The notes beneath the pieces were generated by a model. That model did not search any database. It saw only the letters and a program-made list of their open reading frames with translations, and was not told the DNA's origin. From Candidatus Electrothrix scaldis (GTDB lineage Bacteria > Desulfobacterota > Desulfobulbia > Desulfobulbales > Desulfobulbaceae), in the NCBI GenBank assembly GCA_033584155.1, contig CP138355.1, positions 2,985,826-3,049,825 of the forward strand: DNA of 64,000 nt, written 5' to 3'. The translations under genes were made by a program, and so were the position numbers. Shown here piece by piece: positions 1-8,056 of the stretch (the stretch's first letter is position 1; every line of letters begins with the position of its first letter).

Positions 1-90
1 TGACCTATCGTTATTTTTTCTTCAGGAAATTTTGTCCCTGTTTGTTGTTTTTTTGCAACCATAGACTGACTCCATCCTATCAAGATCAGA

Positions 91-732
91 ATGAAAAAAC
101 CTGAAATTCCTATTGCCCGGGAAGGGCTTCCCTTTATCCTGTTTGCTGCCTTTGTTACCCTGATTTGTGCTCTTTTGGGGTCTGTATCCGCTACTTGCCT
201 CGGCTTGGTGGCAACATTTTTTGTGACTTGGTTCTTTCGTGATCCTTTTCGTATTCTTCCGGTTGATAAGAATGCCATTATCTGCCCGGCAGATGGCAAG
301 GTCATTGCTGTGAAGGAAATGTTTGATGAGCGTTTTCTCCGCGAGGAGGTTGTCAGGGTCTCGATTTTTATGAACGTGTTTAACGTGCATGTCAATCGGG
401 TACCCTTTGCCGGAACTGTTGAGCGGGTGCTGTTTAAGCCGGGTATGTTCTATTCAGCAGATAAGCATCAGGCTGCTTTGCATAATGAGTACTGTGCCAT
501 GATTGTGAGCACGGAAAATCAACAGAGATATGCTGCCGTGCAGATTGCAGGTCTTATCGCCCGCCGTATTGTTTGCTGGGCTGAACCGGGCGATCGTTTA
601 GAAGGCGGACAACGTTACGGGCTGATTCGTTTTGGCTCACGGGTGGATCTCTATCTGCCCAAAGGAATTGAGGTTACTGTCAGTGAAGGACGTAAGGTCC
701 GGGCCGGAGAAACCGTACTGGGAAGAATGTAG
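91..732 (+). CDS. psd: Phosphatidylserine decarboxylase, short type
   Basis: Decarboxylates phosphatidylserine to phosphatidylethanolamine at the inner membrane. The 213-residue product has two hydrophobic stretches at about residues 12-48, an ADGK motif (67-70), the conserved NVHVNR block (98-103) and the self-cleavage site RFGSR (180-184). In the family, the Ser of Gly-Ser (182-183) becomes the pyruvoyl cofactor of the small subunit. The length fits the short, archaeal-like PSD class rather than the roughly 300-residue enterobacterial class. A pssA gene often follows psd, but here a coiled-coil gene starts 28 bases downstream. The ATG at 91 has only a weak ribosome site upstream. Family call is firm. 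Confidence 0.95.
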   Translation: MKKPEIPIAREGLPFILFAAFVTLICALLGSVSATCLGLVATFFVTWFFRDPFRILPVDKNAIICPADGKVIAVKEMFDERFLREEVVRVSIFMNVFNVHVNRVPFAGTVERVLFKPGMFYSADKHQAALHNEYCAMIVSTENQQRYAAVQIAGLIARRIVCWAEPGDRLEGGQRYGLIRFGSRVDLYLPKGIEVTVSEGRKVRAGETVLGRM

Positions 733-759
733 TCGGAAAGGAAACGCAAGGAGCTCGAT

Positions 760-1107
760 ATGGCGGAGAGAGAAAAGGACGAATTATCAGGGGCCTTTGT
801 TCAGTCCCTGAAACGAAATAATCGTGAAATTCGGGATGATCGGGCAGCAGCTATAGCTGAAGACACGGAGCTGGTTTATAAAAGAAAGATAGAAGATCTT
901 GAGATTAGCATCAAAAAGATGCAGCGAGAGCAGGAGTATATGCTTGATCTCTCTCCGACCACAACCCAGAGTTTGATTCTGGCCAGTGACTTTAATTGCG
1001 AGGAGTACGTGGCCAAGGATATTGACCTTGGAATCAAGATTAGAAATGCTGAAATAACGCTTGAGATTGCTCGACAGCGTTACCAATATCTGTTCGGAGG
1101 GAAATAG
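760..1107 (+). CDS. Small coiled-coil protein paired with VWA protein
   Basis: A 115-residue hydrophilic protein rich in Lys, Glu, Arg and Ile with heptad-like spacing over about residues 35-65 and 80-110, so it is probably a helical coiled coil. It has no signal peptide, membrane segment or motif that I recognise. An AAGGAG ribosome site lies just ahead of the ATG. The stop is 2 bases before the start of the VWA gene, and that gene's ribosome site lies inside the 3' end of this one, so the two are almost certainly translated together. Its role is most simply inferred as a partner of the VWA protein. Confidence 0.8.
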   Translation: MAEREKDELSGAFVQSLKRNNREIRDDRAAAIAEDTELVYKRKIEDLEISIKKMQREQEYMLDLSPTTTQSLILASDFNCEEYVAKDIDLGIKIRNAEITLEIARQRYQYLFGGK

Positions 1108-1109
1108 AC

Positions 1110-1973
1110 ATGGGGTGGGGCAGTTATTCGCTTGATAATCGGAAAGCACGATCAAAGGAAAGAGGCTATGCCTCTCGATCTGTTCGGGAAATCTTTTCCC
1201 AGCGGGAAATTAACCGGGCTATGAACCCTTATGGAGTCAAAATCCGAGAGTCCAGGGATTCAGAGGAGCATCCTGAATCTGTATCCATCATTCTGGCCCT
1301 GGATGTAACCGGATCAATGGGCTCAATTCCCCATCATTTGGTTAAAGAGGGCTTGCCGAAAATCATGGGCCGGATTATCCAGAGTGGCACAAAGGATCCG
1401 CAGCTCATGTTTCTTGCCATTGGGGACCATGAGTATGACCGCAGCCCCTTGCAGGTGGGCCAGTTTGAGTCCAGTGATGAACTCCTGGATAAATGGCTGA
1501 CCAATGTCTATCTTGAAGGCGGGGGAGGGGGGAATACCGGAGAAAGTTATCTCCTGGCCTGGTATTTTGCCGCTTTCCATACCTCCATTGACTGTTTTGA
1601 AAAAAGGAAACAGAAGGGCTTTCTCTTTACCATCGGCGATGAGCCAACCCTGCCTGATATTGAAGCCAAGGATCTCAAGCAAATCATGGGCGATGGTCAG
1701 TATGAGGCATTTCATGCTGCCACCTTGCTGGATAAAGCGAGGGAATTCTACCATGTTTATCATTTGCATATTAAACAGACCTATGCAGGTGGCATGCAGG
1801 AAACTATGGAGGGCTGGAAACAAATACTCGGCGATCACCTGATAATTTTGGATCAGCATGAAGAGGTTTCCACGGTTATTCCTGAAATTATCGCTAGAGT
1901 TACCCGTGAAAAAAAGGGAACGCCGGATAATGGAAAGAGCACCTTCACGCCGAGTACTGAGATTATTCTCTGA
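1110..1973 (+). CDS. VWA (von Willebrand factor A) domain protein
   Basis: A 287-residue cytoplasmic protein with a metal-ion-dependent adhesion site. The MIDAS motif is DVTGSMGS (Asp65, Thr67, Ser69), a GGGGGNTGES loop lies near residues 138-147, and an FTIGDEPT strand contributes a further acidic residue. No signal peptide or membrane segment is visible. VWA domains usually mediate Mg-dependent protein contacts and often act with an AAA+ ATPase, but none is nearby. It is translationally linked to the preceding coiled-coil gene. The next gene converges on it 35 bases away. What it binds cannot be told from sequence. Confidence 0.85.
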   Translation: MGWGSYSLDNRKARSKERGYASRSVREIFSQREINRAMNPYGVKIRESRDSEEHPESVSIILALDVTGSMGSIPHHLVKEGLPKIMGRIIQSGTKDPQLMFLAIGDHEYDRSPLQVGQFESSDELLDKWLTNVYLEGGGGGNTGESYLLAWYFAAFHTSIDCFEKRKQKGFLFTIGDEPTLPDIEAKDLKQIMGDGQYEAFHAATLLDKAREFYHVYHLHIKQTYAGGMQETMEGWKQILGDHLIILDQHEEVSTVIPEIIARVTREKKGTPDNGKSTFTPSTEIIL

Positions 1974-2008
1974 GTAAAAGACTTTGTCGAGCCTTTTATG
2001 ACGCCCTC

Positions 2009-3955
2009 TCACATATGTCTTCGTTTTTCGAGTCGTTGGAGATTTTTTTGGGCGTCTAGAAAAGATGGATCAATGGACAAGGCTTGTTGGTAGTTTTCCA
2101 ATGCTTTTTGAATATCTCCTAAGTGCTCTTGGGTTACACCAAGATTGTTATATCCTTCTTTAAAGTTTTTTCGCTGCTGAGTAACTTTCAGGAGTTCTTG
2201 TTCTGCCTCCGCAAAACGGTTAAGGCGTAACAAGAGAATGCTTCTGTTGTAGCGAGCCTCCATATTATTGCTGGCGAGCTCAAGAGCCCTATCATAATGT
2301 AACATAGCTTCCCGAGCGTTCCCCTGTCCGGCAAGCGCATTGGCTAAGTTTGTATGAACTTTTGCCGATTTTTCATCAAATTGTAGCGTTTTTTTATAAT
2401 GCTCAACCGCCTCCTTAAAACGTCCCTGTCGGGATAGTGCATTTCCTATATTATTATGTGCATCTTTATAATCGGGACGGAGTCTCAGAGCAGCTGAATA
2501 GGAGTTAGCTGCAGCTTTGAATTGGCCTGTCTTCATATAAAGATTGCCGACATTATTCCATGCTATGGGGTTATCCGGGGTAAGCTTTGCAACGTTCAAG
2601 TAATGTTGGAGCGATTCATAATCCCTCCCTTCTTTTTCCAAGTAGTAGGCAAGACTTTCATGCGGTCTCGGTTTGCTGGGGGATTTTTCCACACTGTCCT
2701 GCCAAAGGGTAATACCACTTTGCCAAACCGTATTGCGTTCATATGTCCACATAGAAAATAAAGTGAAGGTTACGATAAGTACTGTTCTTGCTGCTTGTTT
2801 TTTAAAAAAATGCATCAGACAGAACACAGCCGCTGGAATGAGCATCATTGATGGAACATAGTTGCGGTGCTCAAAAATAAAGTCTAGTGGAATAAGAGTT
2901 GATTCAACGAGTAAATTTATAAAAAACCAAAAAATTCCAAAAGTAAGAAGAGGAAGTTTTCGTCCTAGAACGATTCCGACTAGAAGGATAATAATAATTG
3001 TTGCAAGACTGAGACCTGTTGAAAGAGGCAATGTTAGGGATTTTGAGAGCAATATGTCATGATCAATGTTTAAGCGGGTAGGATGAGGAAAAGCAAGGAG
3101 GGATAAATATAAGATGACTACCCTGAATTCTGTCATTACCCTCTGTATTGGCGTAAAGTTATTTTTTGCATACCAGCTGTTAATTTTTGCTATGGGATCT
3201 CCTCCAAGAAAATACCAAGTGAGGCCTAAAAGAATGAGGAGGGAGAGAAGAAGAAAAGGGATATGACGTCGTATTTGTTTCCAATTGCATTGCTGAAAAA
3301 ATATCCACTCGTAAAGAATAATCAGTACAGGAAGCATAGCTGCATTCGGCTTTGAACCAACTGCAAGGATTCCGAAGATAAGGCTGGAAAGCGCAAGTAG
3401 CCCCCTTTTTAGCATATTGCTCGTTGATAAGCGGCAGAGGATATAGAAGAGAAGGGACAGTAAAAGGAATAGTCCGGCAAGGCAATTCATGCGTTGCACG
3501 ATGTAGGTTACTGACTGTATTTGTAATGGGTGTATAGCCCATAGTATTGTACTGACTCCAGGGAGCCAATGAAATTTATGAGCTTCTGGGTTAGGAAATA
3601 TTAAATTTATTGTAATAGTGAGAAGAAAATAGAGTGCTAACGCCGTGCAGATATGAATAAGAATATTTGTTATTCTAAACCAGAAGGGGGACAGTCCGTG
3701 GATATAAAAATCAAGAGCAAAACTCAGCATTGCAACTGGTCTTGGCCGCAACGCTGCTTTTTTCAGTGCTGGGAAAGAGAGCACTTTCATATGTACAGCG
3801 GGATACTGTTCAATATTGTTTGTGTCATCGAAGAGGAATGGGCCATCTAGAGCCGGAGAATAGAGGGTGAAGATGATGAGAACGAGCAGTGAAAGGAGGA
3901 TGAAATGCTCTTTATAGATTGTGGAATCTAATTTTATTATTTGATTATTAAACAT
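2009..3955 (-). CDS. Multi-TM TPR protein (TMTC/PMT-like)
   Basis: The 648-residue product has about ten hydrophobic segments across roughly residues 15-400, followed by a C-terminal half of tandem tetratricopeptide repeats (about 435-640), with helices such as AWNNVGNLYMKTGQFKAAA and AHNNIGNALSRQGRFKEAV. An HPLQIQSVTYIVQR loop between early TM segments resembles the conserved first-loop block of eukaryotic TMTC O-mannosyltransferases and bacterial PMT/ArnT-like GT-C proteins. It may be a lipid-linked sugar transferase or a membrane assembly factor; I cannot choose. It is transcribed divergently from the secreted protein at 4063 and converges with the VWA gene. Confidence 0.8.
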   Translation of the reverse strand: MFNNQIIKLDSTIYKEHFILLSLLVLIIFTLYSPALDGPFLFDDTNNIEQYPAVHMKVLSFPALKKAALRPRPVAMLSFALDFYIHGLSPFWFRITNILIHICTALALYFLLTITINLIFPNPEAHKFHWLPGVSTILWAIHPLQIQSVTYIVQRMNCLAGLFLLLSLLFYILCRLSTSNMLKRGLLALSSLIFGILAVGSKPNAAMLPVLIILYEWIFFQQCNWKQIRRHIPFLLLSLLILLGLTWYFLGGDPIAKINSWYAKNNFTPIQRVMTEFRVVILYLSLLAFPHPTRLNIDHDILLSKSLTLPLSTGLSLATIIIILLVGIVLGRKLPLLTFGIFWFFINLLVESTLIPLDFIFEHRNYVPSMMLIPAAVFCLMHFFKKQAARTVLIVTFTLFSMWTYERNTVWQSGITLWQDSVEKSPSKPRPHESLAYYLEKEGRDYESLQHYLNVAKLTPDNPIAWNNVGNLYMKTGQFKAAANSYSAALRLRPDYKDAHNNIGNALSRQGRFKEAVEHYKKTLQFDEKSAKVHTNLANALAGQGNAREAMLHYDRALELASNNMEARYNRSILLLRLNRFAEAEQELLKVTQQRKNFKEGYNNLGVTQEHLGDIQKALENYQQALSIDPSFLDAQKNLQRLEKRRHM

Positions 3956-3961
3956 TTTTAT

Positions 3962-3990
3962 TTGATTGAGTGTTTCAATTTTGTTATACA
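3962..3990 (+). promoter_or_regulatory. Candidate sigma70 promoter
   Basis: TTGATT at 3962-3967 and TATACA at 3985-3990 are separated by 17 bases, in the divergent gap between the minus-strand TPR gene and the plus-strand gene at 4063. The match is reasonable but the region is very AT-rich, so chance is possible. Confidence 0.4.
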
Positions 3991-4062
3991 GTGAAAATAT
4001 AGTAAAAAATATTTAATGAGTCAAATGTGATAAGAGGCTCTTAGAAAAAAGGAGGAGAGGGC

Positions 4063-5262
4063 GTGATGAATATGCAGAATAACAGTAGAAAAAAAAGTCT
4101 TGGCGGATCAATTGGTTGTCTTGTTGCATGGGGGCTTGTTTCAACGGCAAATGTTGCATGGGGGCTTGTTTCAGCGCAGGGATCAATGATCAGTGGAGAA
4201 CTCTATTACCAAACAGTTGGGACTCCACTTCCGAGTACTTCCGCTGAGAACATCTGGGTTAAAGCTTACCATGAAGACCCTGATAACCCAGGTGCCTGCA
4301 ACGGTACCCAGGAAGACAGATGGTACACCGCAGAACCGTATAGTTATTCGTGTGACTGGTGTGATCCTGCGGGAGAGGTTACAGAGTACTTTTTTTGGGG
4401 CTTACCAACTGGAACATATTATCTCCGTACTGCTGAAGGCTGGTGGGACGGTGAGGAGGATTGTAATAATGCATTACCACTCATGGTAGATACAGAAGTA
4501 GGAACCTATTTAGAAGATATAAGTTTTACGTTTTATCCCAGGGTGTTAATATTCGGTACTATTTATGATGAGTTAGGAGGAAGTATGCCGGTTACCACTG
4601 CAGCGAAGATAGAAGTGGTTCCGTATAAAATTCCTGGCAATGATCCCTGTGAATTTGAACCTGGTTGGCCGTTGTTGCATACAATCTCTTCCTCTGATGA
4701 TTACACTTATTCTCTTCCCGGGGTACCAGCCGGTAATTATGTTTTACTGGCAAGAGATTATAATTATGCAGAGGGTAATGAGGGATATTTTCTTAACGAG
4801 TTCTATAATTCATCAGGCGGAACGACTGACTGCGATGAGGCCGAAATAATATCAATTACTGATCCAACGGATTGGCAATGGGAAAAAGATTTTTATTTGC
4901 ATGAAGGGGGAATCATATCTGGAACTATTTATCAGGAAAGTGGTGAGCCGGTCCCAGTTACAACAGATATGATTGTTACTATCTATTCAGCTATTGATGA
5001 TCAAGTCGTAGACGTTACAGGTCCAACTTGGTCCTACTCATTTCTTTTGGAAGAGGGAAATTATTATCTTTCGGTGACGAAGCCTACAGAGACTTTACCA
5101 TACGCATGGTGGGCGGTGCCAAATACGGCAAGTAAACGTTCTGGTGCTCAGGCGGTTACTGTTACACCAGGTCAAACAGAACCTGAAAAAGATTTTTTTC
5201 TTGATAGGTTACAGGGGAATCCAGTCCTTGCCCCTATCTATCTTCTTTTGATGGGTAACTAA
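4063..5262 (+). CDS. Secreted beta-sandwich repeat protein
   Basis: A 399-residue exported protein. A GGAGG-type ribosome site lies about ten bases before the ATG at 4063. The N-terminus is basic (NNSRKKS) then hydrophobic, as in a signal peptide. The mature part holds three repeats of about 110 residues that begin ISGELYYQ, IFGTIYDE and ISGTIYQE, each with a downstream GTYYL, GNYVLLA or GNYYLSV strand. This is the pattern of carboxypeptidase-regulatory-like (prealbumin-fold) domains, which usually act in cell-surface adhesion or assembly. No C-terminal anchor is obvious; the protein ends in a short hydrophobic stretch (APIYLLLMGN). Function unknown. The signal region carries an internal duplication, listed separately. 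Confidence 0.8.
   Translation: MMNMQNNSRKKSLGGSIGCLVAWGLVSTANVAWGLVSAQGSMISGELYYQTVGTPLPSTSAENIWVKAYHEDPDNPGACNGTQEDRWYTAEPYSYSCDWCDPAGEVTEYFFWGLPTGTYYLRTAEGWWDGEEDCNNALPLMVDTEVGTYLEDISFTFYPRVLIFGTIYDELGGSMPVTTAAKIEVVPYKIPGNDPCEFEPGWPLLHTISSSDDYTYSLPGVPAGNYVLLARDYNYAEGNEGYFLNEFYNSSGGTTDCDEAEIISITDPTDWQWEKDFYLHEGGIISGTIYQESGEPVPVTTDMIVTIYSAIDDQVVDVTGPTWSYSFLLEEGNYYLSVTKPTETLPYAWWAVPNTASKRSGAQAVTVTPGQTEPEKDFFLDRLQGNPVLAPIYLLLMGN
4123..4173 (+). repeat. Tandem duplication inside signal peptide
   Basis: A 21-base sequence beginning gttgcatggggg occurs identically at 4123-4143 and 4153-4173, giving a 30-base unit with a 9-base spacer. It encodes VAWGLVS-TAN-VAWGLVS in the hydrophobic core of the leader. 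The identity at synonymous sites points to recent slippage. Confidence 0.85.
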
Positions 5263-5279
5263 TAGGTCCATGTGCTCTC

Positions 5280-6419
5280 GTGGGCGAAAAAAATTGTAAG
5301 GCTGTTATCGGGGCTGGATTCGGTGACGAAGGCAAGGGGATGTTCACCGATTATCTTTGCCGAAATGCTGAACACCCCTTGGTTATCCGTTTTTCCGGTG
5401 GTCAACAAGCTGGGCATACGGTGGTTCATAAGGGGATCCGCCATGTGTTCTCTAATTTTGGCTCAGGTACCTTGCGTGGAGCGCCCAGTTATTTTGCAAA
5501 GTTCTGCACGATTGATCCGGTAGGGATTATTAATGAGCTTGATGCACTCCTAGAAAAAGGCGTGGAGCCCTTACTCTTTATTGATGCAGAGTGCCCGGTC
5601 ACAACCCCTTACGATATCCGCTATAATCAGCAGAACCATCCTCATGGGAGCTGTGGAGTCGGGGTTGGGGCTACCTTCAATAGAGAAGAGCATTTCTACT
5701 CTCTTACTTTTGCCCATCTCTTCTATCCCTGGGTGCTGGAAACCCGTCTTCAACTTATCCGTGATTTTTATCGAGAGTATATCACTGATGCAGATGATGA
5801 TGTAGAAGTAGATGACTTTTTACGTTGTTGTTCGGTGCTTACCAGATCCCCTTGGGTGCGGATAAGTCGTGGGCTTCCTCCTGGAGAATCAGGAGAGTTC
5901 AGCGATTATATCTACGAAGGCTCACAAGGCCTCTTACTTGACCAGCATTATGGTTTTTTCCCCTATGTAACCCGTGCTCATACGGGAACGAAGAATATTC
6001 TTGCTCTCTGCATGGCTGAGAAGCTGGATATATATTTGGTGACCCGGGCCTATCAGACACGACATGGGGATGGGCCCATGAGCAACGAAGGGCTCCCGCA
6101 TACTATTCAGCAAAATCCCTTGGAAACCAATGTGCGTAATCATTTTCAGGGGAAATTCAGACGAAGCCTGCTTGACCTTTCTCTCTTAGAATACGCAATC
6201 CAACGAGATAAAATAATTTTTTCTGCTTCTGATAAAAAACTCGTAATTACCTGCCTTGATCACATCAGAGATGATTACCAATTCACTCTGCAGGGACAAA
6301 TTTTTCATTTCAAGAACGAGAGCGAGTTTATTGAAAGGATAGCGAGACATCTGAGAATAAAGACCGTCTACACCAGTAGCTCAGAGGATTGCACTGAGAT
6401 TATCAGGAAGGATTTCTAG
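5280..6419 (+). CDS. Divergent adenylosuccinate synthetase-like ligase
   Basis: A 379-residue protein of the PurA fold, which couples GTP hydrolysis to joining aspartate to a 6-oxopurine. Seen here: GFGDEGKG with the catalytic Asp at 16, GGQQAGHTVV with the catalytic His at 46 (canonical PurA has GGNNAGHTV), EGSQGLLLD (213-221, canonical EGAQGTLLD) and TRAYQTRHGDGP (canonical KAYTTRVGEGP). It is about 50 residues shorter than typical PurA (about 430) and its NNAG and GTT(R/K)RGIGP loops are altered. It therefore looks like a paralogue with a changed substrate, not the housekeeping enzyme. The start is taken as GTG at 5280, because the next ATG would delete the GDEGKG loop. It converges with the J-domain gene, 2 bases apart. 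Confidence 0.8.
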   Translation: MGEKNCKAVIGAGFGDEGKGMFTDYLCRNAEHPLVIRFSGGQQAGHTVVHKGIRHVFSNFGSGTLRGAPSYFAKFCTIDPVGIINELDALLEKGVEPLLFIDAECPVTTPYDIRYNQQNHPHGSCGVGVGATFNREEHFYSLTFAHLFYPWVLETRLQLIRDFYREYITDADDDVEVDDFLRCCSVLTRSPWVRISRGLPPGESGEFSDYIYEGSQGLLLDQHYGFFPYVTRAHTGTKNILALCMAEKLDIYLVTRAYQTRHGDGPMSNEGLPHTIQQNPLETNVRNHFQGKFRRSLLDLSLLEYAIQRDKIIFSASDKKLVITCLDHIRDDYQFTLQGQIFHFKNESEFIERIARHLRIKTVYTSSSEDCTEIIRKDF

Positions 6420-6421
6420 AG

Positions 6422-8056
6422 CTACCACTTGGGATCAAGATTGTAGGAAAGCCCTTTGACTTTAAAATTCTCATTATTTTTCACAAGAAAAAAGGTGAGT
6501 GTCCCGCTATTATCCCTGATCTTATCAGGGGAGTATATGAGCTTTACTCGAAATCGTCCTGTTACGGTGGCTACACTTCCTCCATCTTGTATGTCCGTGC
6601 CCAGTACATCAATATGATAATCTATAGACTGCACAGCTTGAAAAAGCTGGATGTATTTATTACGCATTTTTGAAAATGGAGTACCGTTTTCCTGGGCGTC
6701 TTTTGTAAACAGCAGCGAGAATTTTTGTATATCCTTCCTGGCATATGTAGCCGTATAATTGCTGATAAATTTTCTGAGAAGCTCCAGAGGAGATTTTTCT
6801 TGCAGGGGCTGCTGCTGTTTGACCGCAGCCTTGACCCTCGTTTTTTTCTGGATTTTCTTGTTCTTTGCTTTTATGACAATGGGTTGCTGATGCTTTTTTC
6901 CCGCAAAAAGCGATTTTTTGTCTTCGTTTTTTGAATTATTACTGGCTACTTCGCTAGCAGCTCCTGGAGGAACATCAGGATTTTTTTTACTGGATTCTAT
7001 TTGCTCGAAGATCTCGGCAAAGGGCGCGTCCTTTTCAACAGCAGTAGCGACCTCAGGAGTGGAATTTACTTCTTCTGCTGCAGATTGCTGAACTAAAGAA
7101 TCATCGTTTTTTTCATTGAGACTATCACCAAGATCCTGAGAGGATATAGTCACAGTAGTAGGGCTCGCTTCAGTGTCTGTGCTTGCGGACGGCTCATTAC
7201 TAGGTAATAGCTCAATGTCTATTGCAGAAGATGGTCTTGGGCCTATAATTGCTGTGGGTTTCTGGAAAACATGAGAGCTTGATTGCGTTTTTTCTGCAAT
7301 ATGTATTGGAGAATCAGGTGATTGATAATGAGCAGGCTGTGTACTTGGCTGAGAAAATGGAGATTGGGGCTGAGCAGGAGAGGTGGGCTCTGTTTTACTC
7401 ACTTCCTCTGTTGCTTTCTCTACTTGTTTGTGAGTGGATGGAGATGATACTTTACCGAGGTTATTGAGCATAACTCGTTTTTGATAATAAAACGAGAGCG
7501 TCAATATAACGAGTAAAATTCCCCCACTGAGGAGTGATATAAAGTAGATGTATTTTTTGGAAGGTTGTTGGCGAGGAGATGCCTTTTTTTTGTATCTCCA
7601 GGCGGAGGATGCTGCCGTGGCTGCGTGTTCATTTCCAGGCTTCTGGTCTACAAGTCGACGGTAGGATTTTGTTATTTCGATAAATAGTGCAGGGTCACTC
7701 TTGCTTGAGGTGTCAGGATGGTGTTGTATACTGAGCCTTCGATATGCCTGCTTAATTTCCGCAATGCTCGCACCTGGTTGCAGGCCAAGTCGCTTGTGGT
7801 CATCGCTTGTGATTTGTTGAGGCCCAAAGATACTCTGAATATGATTGAGTTCGCGAGTGAGGTAGCTAACTGATATATTATATCTTTGGCAAAGTTCGCT
7901 TATTTCTCTAAGTTTTTTTTTGTCGTCGCGCGTTAGCGCTTTATGCAATAGAGAACAAGTCTTTGTCATTGCATCGTTTTCAGCAATAAAGAGGATAAGC
8001 TCTTCAGTTGATGGACGTGAAGCGATTTTTTGAATAAGGATCTGTTCGGACTGCAT
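6422..8056 (-). CDS. Membrane-anchored J-domain protein
   Basis: A 544-residue protein from the ATG at 8056; a longer upstream reading would overlap the preceding gene by 127 bases. The chosen ATG overlaps the previous stop as TAATG, typical of translational coupling. Layout: a helical N-terminus (1-80), a J-domain at about 86-140 with the HPD motif at 113-115, a single TM segment at about 169-191, a long Ser/Thr/Pro/Gln-rich linker (200-420), and a C-terminal domain (about 430-544) resembling an NTF2/SnoaL-like fold. The J-domain should face the cytoplasm and recruit a DnaK-type chaperone; the C-terminal domain would be periplasmic. It is the last gene of the exopolysaccharide operon, which suggests a role in assembly of that machinery. 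Confidence 0.8.
   Translation of the reverse strand: MQSEQILIQKIASRPSTEELILFIAENDAMTKTCSLLHKALTRDDKKKLREISELCQRYNISVSYLTRELNHIQSIFGPQQITSDDHKRLGLQPGASIAEIKQAYRRLSIQHHPDTSSKSDPALFIEITKSYRRLVDQKPGNEHAATAASSAWRYKKKASPRQQPSKKYIYFISLLSGGILLVILTLSFYYQKRVMLNNLGKVSSPSTHKQVEKATEEVSKTEPTSPAQPQSPFSQPSTQPAHYQSPDSPIHIAEKTQSSSHVFQKPTAIIGPRPSSAIDIELLPSNEPSASTDTEASPTTVTISSQDLGDSLNEKNDDSLVQQSAAEEVNSTPEVATAVEKDAPFAEIFEQIESSKKNPDVPPGAASEVASNNSKNEDKKSLFAGKKHQQPIVIKAKNKKIQKKTRVKAAVKQQQPLQEKSPLELLRKFISNYTATYARKDIQKFSLLFTKDAQENGTPFSKMRNKYIQLFQAVQSIDYHIDVLGTDIQDGGSVATVTGRFRVKLIYSPDKIRDNSGTLTFFLVKNNENFKVKGLSYNLDPKW

Noticed and set aside
1-90. End of an upstream gene at the left edge
   Set aside because: The first bases are TGA, which could be a stop, but nothing upstream is visible to confirm a frame.
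1323-2012. Minus-strand ORF of 229 codons over the VWA gene
   Set aside because: The plus-strand frame has a MIDAS motif and coupled start; the opposite frame has no motif.
5280-6419. PurZ (phage Z-genome enzyme)
   Set aside because: The catalytic Asp in GDEGKG is retained, whereas PurZ replaces it; no phage genes nearby.
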